8,931 nucleotides of DNA. Source: Desulfobacteraceae bacterium. GTDB taxonomy: Bacteria > Desulfobacterota > Desulfobacteria > Desulfobacterales > SG8-13. Positions 6,547 through 8,931 of this stretch are shown here, piece by piece. A program made the translations under genes and the position numbers. Under the pieces are notes generated by a model. It worked only from the letters and a program-made list of their open reading frames with translations, made no database searches and was not told where the DNA came from. Numbering within the stretch: the first letter of the stretch is position 1; every line of letters starts with the position of its first letter. The DNA lies in contig JARFQH010000200.1 of the NCBI GenBank assembly GCA_029287875.1, positions 1 through 8,931 of the forward strand, given 5' to 3'.

Positions 6547-7938
6547 TTACAGCCACGGCCACACCAGTTTCATGCCGGCCCCGCGAAACCACACCCCGGT
6601 GATGGTCATGATGATAAATGCCGCGAGAAGAAAGATAAAGACCGTCTGGACGGTCTCGTTTCGGGATGCTGAAACCCGCCGTCTCAGCATCCGGTAAAAA
6701 AGCGCGATCGCAGCCAGCAGAATACCGAACGGAATCAAACCGTCTCCGATGACCGCCGGAATACTGGAAAATCGATTGCCGGGACGCGTGAGCCAGTCGT
6801 CGAGGAGGATCAAAACCGGCGTGACCGCCAGGGCGGTAGAGGCGGCGACGATCCCTGCGATGCGTCCGGTCCGGGACGCAAACCAGATGCCGCCGGTGTC
6901 GGTTTCATACCTCAGATAAGGTAGCGTGAGAAGGGCTGCCGCGGCTACCAGCGGAACGATAAAAACCGCGAAAAGGGGATGCAGGTGCAGCAAAAGTTCC
7001 TGGAGTCCGGCAAAGTACCAGGGGGCCTTGGTGGGGTTGGGGCTCAGCCCCGGGTTGGCCGGATCGTCCAGCGGCGCATCGAAGAAAATCGCCAGCAGCA
7101 TGACGACGGCGATGAGGGCCGTAGCGACAACTGTCTCGCGCAGCAGGAGATCCGGCAGGGTCGGCACTCTCTTGGGCGGGTCGAGCGGCGCCTCGCCCGG
7201 TGCGTGGGGGATGACCAATCCGCCGGCTTTGCGCACCCGCCAGAAGTGAAAGCCCATCAATAAGAAGAGCAGGATCGGAACGACAGCGGTGTGGACGGCG
7301 AAGAAGATCCTCAGGGTCGCCGGTCCGATGTCGGGTCCGCCGCGGATCAGCTTCTGGACGGCAAAGCCGAACCAGGGAACGTACTCCAGCATGCCGGTCG
7401 AAACGGTTACGGCCCAGTAGGCTAACTGGTCCCAGGGAAGCAGGTACCCGCTGAAATTGGCAATCAGCACAAAACAAAACAGGGTCAAGCCGATGATCCA
7501 GTTGAACTGTCGCGGCGGATGAAACGCGCCCGTGAAAAACACCCGCAGCATGTGCAGCAGCACCACCAAAACGAGCATGTGGGCGCACCAGTGATGCATG
7601 TTGCGTATCAATCGACCGAACGGCACGCCGGCCACCAGGGATTGAATCGATGCATAGGCGGCGGCGGGTGTCGGTTCGTACGCGAATTTCAGCAGCACGC
7701 CGGTCCCGATCTGAAGCAGCACCAGCACGGCCGCCATTCCCCCCAGGCCCCAGGTGAGCGAAAAGCGCAGCGTATCCACCGGGACGGTTGCCGGGCGAAA
7801 ATGCAGGACCAGGTTTCTGAAGAGATACCGCTTGCGCTCCGCATCGGTGCGGGGGATCACGGGATCGGACAGGATCGAGAGACGGATTCGCGTGAAGAAC
7901 CCGGGATCGGCATGTGGTCGGTCTGGCGGAGATGTCAT
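6547..7938 (-). CDS. Single-chain cytochrome b (b6 plus subunit IV type) of a quinol-oxidising complex
   Basis: This 463-residue integral membrane protein holds the two b haems and the quinol sites of a Rieske/cytochrome b complex. The N-terminal half has the four-helix haem bundle: His115 and His129 on the second helix (in HHWCAHML and LLHMLRVF) and His216 and His231 on the fourth (in FAVHTAV and FHFWRVRK). The 15-residue spacing of the second pair is the b6 type rather than the mitochondrial 14. The subunit IV-like half is fused on and carries TKAPWYF at 303-309 in place of the PEWY motif of the quinol-oxidation site. About nine membrane helices are visible, so there is more C-terminal membrane material than in plain b6 plus IV. 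The position of the covalent-haem Cys of b6 is not Cys here. The ATG at 7938 has no strong ribosome-binding site and is 43 bases from the preceding stop. Confidence 0.93.
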   Translation of the reverse strand: MTSPPDRPHADPGFFTRIRLSILSDPVIPRTDAERKRYLFRNLVLHFRPATVPVDTLRFSLTWGLGGMAAVLVLLQIGTGVLLKFAYEPTPAAAYASIQSLVAGVPFGRLIRNMHHWCAHMLVLVVLLHMLRVFFTGAFHPPRQFNWIIGLTLFCFVLIANFSGYLLPWDQLAYWAVTVSTGMLEYVPWFGFAVQKLIRGGPDIGPATLRIFFAVHTAVVPILLFLLMGFHFWRVRKAGGLVIPHAPGEAPLDPPKRVPTLPDLLLRETVVATALIAVVMLLAIFFDAPLDDPANPGLSPNPTKAPWYFAGLQELLLHLHPLFAVFIVPLVAAAALLTLPYLRYETDTGGIWFASRTGRIAGIVAASTALAVTPVLILLDDWLTRPGNRFSSIPAVIGDGLIPFGILLAAIALFYRMLRRRVSASRNETVQTVFIFLLAAFIIMTITGVWFRGAGMKLVWPWL

Positions 7939-7981
7939 GGGCCGGTGCGATGGGCTGAGTCGATGAATGGCATGATGAGCG

Positions 7982-8512
7982 CTAGTCCAGAGGAACGAAC
8001 ACCACCTCGAAGGTCTGGCCCGCCGCGGGCTGGTAGTAAAGGCCTTCGAGCACGTTTTGACGGGGATTGTAGATCAGCGTGTAGGTTGCCCCGGGATAAC
8101 CGACATCCTGCAGTTCGATGAAGACCTTCAAGCCGTCGGCGCTTCGCGACGCGTCCGCCCGGGCGACGTTGATCGGACGGGGATTGAAATACCCGGCATC
8201 GATTTTGCCGGCGGCATCGATGCCGCGGATCTCGATCACGTAGCCGCCGTCCGGGCGGCGCCAGCGGCCGATCAAGGGTTGGAAACCGTGCGCGGCATCC
8301 TGTGAGTCGGCCTGGGAGGCGGCGGGCCCGGTTGCGACGACCGGAGCTTCAGAGCGTTCGGCGCCGATTCTGTTCCTGAAAAAATAATAACCGGTCAGCG
8401 CGGTCACACAAACCACGGCCAACAGAACCATGCGCCCAACCCGATTGGATCTGCCTTTTTTGCCCGAAGCCTTGATTTTGGCGTGTTTTGTTTTGTTACC
8501 CTTGGAAGTCAT
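7982..8512 (-). CDS. Membrane-anchored periplasmic protein of unknown function
   Basis: The product has 176 residues. A lysine- and arginine-rich cytoplasmic tail (1-26) is followed by one hydrophobic helix (about 28-46), so the rest should face the periplasm. A short Ala/Ser-rich linker (about 52-76) leads to a compact, beta-rich domain from about 77 to the end. That domain has many aromatic residues and glycines: LIGRW at 80-84, RPDGGYVIEI near 86, YFNPRPINVA near 108, ELQDVGYPGATYTL near 133 and LEGLYYQ near 155. I recognise this as a conserved hypothetical domain but know no function. It has no CxxCH motif and no other cofactor motif. It lies directly before cytochrome b in the same operon, suggesting an accessory subunit or assembly factor of the bc complex. 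That link is inference from position. The ATG at 8512 has only a distant AAGGA upstream, overlapping the end of the small gene before it. Confidence 0.8.
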   Translation of the reverse strand: MTSKGNKTKHAKIKASGKKGRSNRVGRMVLLAVVCVTALTGYYFFRNRIGAERSEAPVVATGPAASQADSQDAAHGFQPLIGRWRRPDGGYVIEIRGIDAAGKIDAGYFNPRPINVARADASRSADGLKVFIELQDVGYPGATYTLIYNPRQNVLEGLYYQPAAGQTFEVVFVPLD

Positions 8513-8534
8513 TTCGGTATCGCTTCAATCCTTT

Positions 8535-8684
8535 TTATTTTTGTCTCTTTTTCCGGATGATATACACCGCAATGCCGACGATGATCAGGCCCACGATGAT
8601 GCTGACGCGGTCATCGAAATATAGGCCGTAGAGCAAATCGAGCAGGCCCAGAGCGGCAAAGAGAAAAGGTAGCGTGCGATTCAT
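8535..8684 (-). CDS. 49-residue two-helix membrane protein
   Basis: A short minus-strand frame runs from ATG at 8684 to TAA at 8535 and fills the gap between pepA and the 176-residue protein gene. The 49 residues begin MNRTLPFLFAALG and show two hydrophobic segments, about 5-21 and 28-43, joined by a turn with YFDDR and ending in the basic tail RKKRQK. This is a classic hairpin membrane protein with the positive end probably cytoplasmic. Codon choice is GC-ending at many positions (CTC, GCC, ATC, GTC, GGC), as in the neighbours. The gap to the pepA stop is 22 bases, and the next gene starts 22 bases on. The ribosome-binding site is weak, so coupling to pepA translation is likely. A GTG four codons upstream is an alternative start. 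I do not recognise a family; a small subunit of the membrane complex is possible but unproven. Confidence 0.65.
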   Translation of the reverse strand: MNRTLPFLFAALGLLDLLYGLYFDDRVSIIVGLIIVGIAVYIIRKKRQK

Positions 8685-8706
8685 TTGCGCTTGCACCGCT
8701 GCCGGT

Positions 8707-8931
8707 CTATTCGAGCCGTTCCAACAGATCGCAGAGCAACCTCACGCCGAAACCGGTCCCGCCCGGCCCGCAGTAGTCGCTGCCGTTTTTGCGGTAGGCC
8801 GGACCCGCGATGTCGATGTGGGCCCAGGGCGTCTGACCGATGAACTCTTTCAAGAAGAGTGCCGCGGTGACGGCACCGCCCCAGCGCGTGGCGGGCATGT
8901 TGTTGATATCCGCCAGTTCGCTTTTCAGCTG
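8707..8931 (-). CDS. pepA: Leucyl aminopeptidase (M17 family), C-terminal end only
   Basis: Only the last 74 residues are in the window; the frame is open to the right edge, so the gene continues beyond it. M17 aminopeptidases are cytoplasmic two-metal exopeptidases that form hexamers and release N-terminal amino acids from peptides. The visible part matches the end of the catalytic domain: a SELADINN segment, then RWGGAVTAALFLKEF, the WAHIDIAGPA core strand, and the terminal GTGFGVRLL before the TAG stop. The metal ligands and the catalytic Lys and Arg lie upstream, outside the window. It is the first gene seen of the leftward unit that continues, with a 22-base gap, into the small membrane protein and the cytochrome genes. 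A separate cytochrome promoter inside pepA cannot be excluded. Confidence 0.92.
   Translation of the reverse strand, partial: QLKSELADINNMPATRWGGAVTAALFLKEFIGQTPWAHIDIAGPAYRKNGSDYCGPGGTGFGVRLLCDLLERLE

Noticed and set aside
7519..8121. Plus-strand open frame of 200 codons
   Set aside because: It is antisense to cytochrome b and the 176-residue protein gene, and its His/Gln/Arg-rich translation is typical of a shadow frame.
1..8931. CRISPR array, tRNA or rRNA gene, transposase or phage genes
   Set aside because: I saw no regularly spaced direct repeats, no cloverleaf-like stretch with a CCA end, and no transposase, integrase or phage protein motifs on either strand.

Overview
The window looks like chromosomal DNA of a Gram-negative, cytochrome-rich anaerobic or respiratory bacterium. 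My best guess is a Desulfobacterota (deltaproteobacterial) sulfate or metal reducer. This rests on the eight-haem cytochrome joined to a Rieske/cytochrome b pair, the von Willebrand-OmpA envelope protein, the Mpl-type Mur ligase, and moderately GC-rich genes separated by AT-richer gaps. The taxonomic guess comes from recognising gene families, not from a marker gene.

Left part (1-1712): the 3' end of mpl, a peptidoglycan-recycling ligase, runs rightward and lacks its first few codons. It is followed by a 344-base gap holding a 14-base perfect palindrome, a possible gene remnant, and two well-formed intrinsic terminators in a back-to-back convergent arrangement. One serves mpl and one serves the gene on the right.

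Middle (1713-3595): a leftward gene encodes an exported von Willebrand factor A plus OmpA-like peptidoglycan-binding protein. Its upstream gap of nearly 800 bases is AT-rich and complex. It contains a hairpin-bearing stretch that resembles a dispersed intergenic repeat, and a small ORF with a good ribosome-binding site but an in-frame TGA at codon 5. It also has a hairpin at the end of that small ORF, and a probable terminator for the cytochrome operon.

Right part (3596-8931): six genes run leftward with tiny gaps or overlaps and look like one transcription unit. In order of transcription they are the 3' end of pepA (M17 leucyl aminopeptidase), a 49-residue two-helix membrane protein, a 176-residue membrane-anchored periplasmic protein of unknown function, a single-chain cytochrome b (b6 plus subunit IV type), a Rieske iron-sulfur protein, and a 792-residue membrane-anchored octahaem cytochrome c with C-terminal HEAT-like and TPR repeats. 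The last three plausibly form a quinol-oxidising bc-type complex in which the octahaem protein replaces cytochrome c1. Electrons would pass from (mena)quinol through the b haems and the Rieske cluster to the multihaem wire in the periplasm. The 49- and 176-residue proteins are the most likely undescribed accessory parts.

I saw no tRNA, rRNA, CRISPR array, transposase gene or phage gene.
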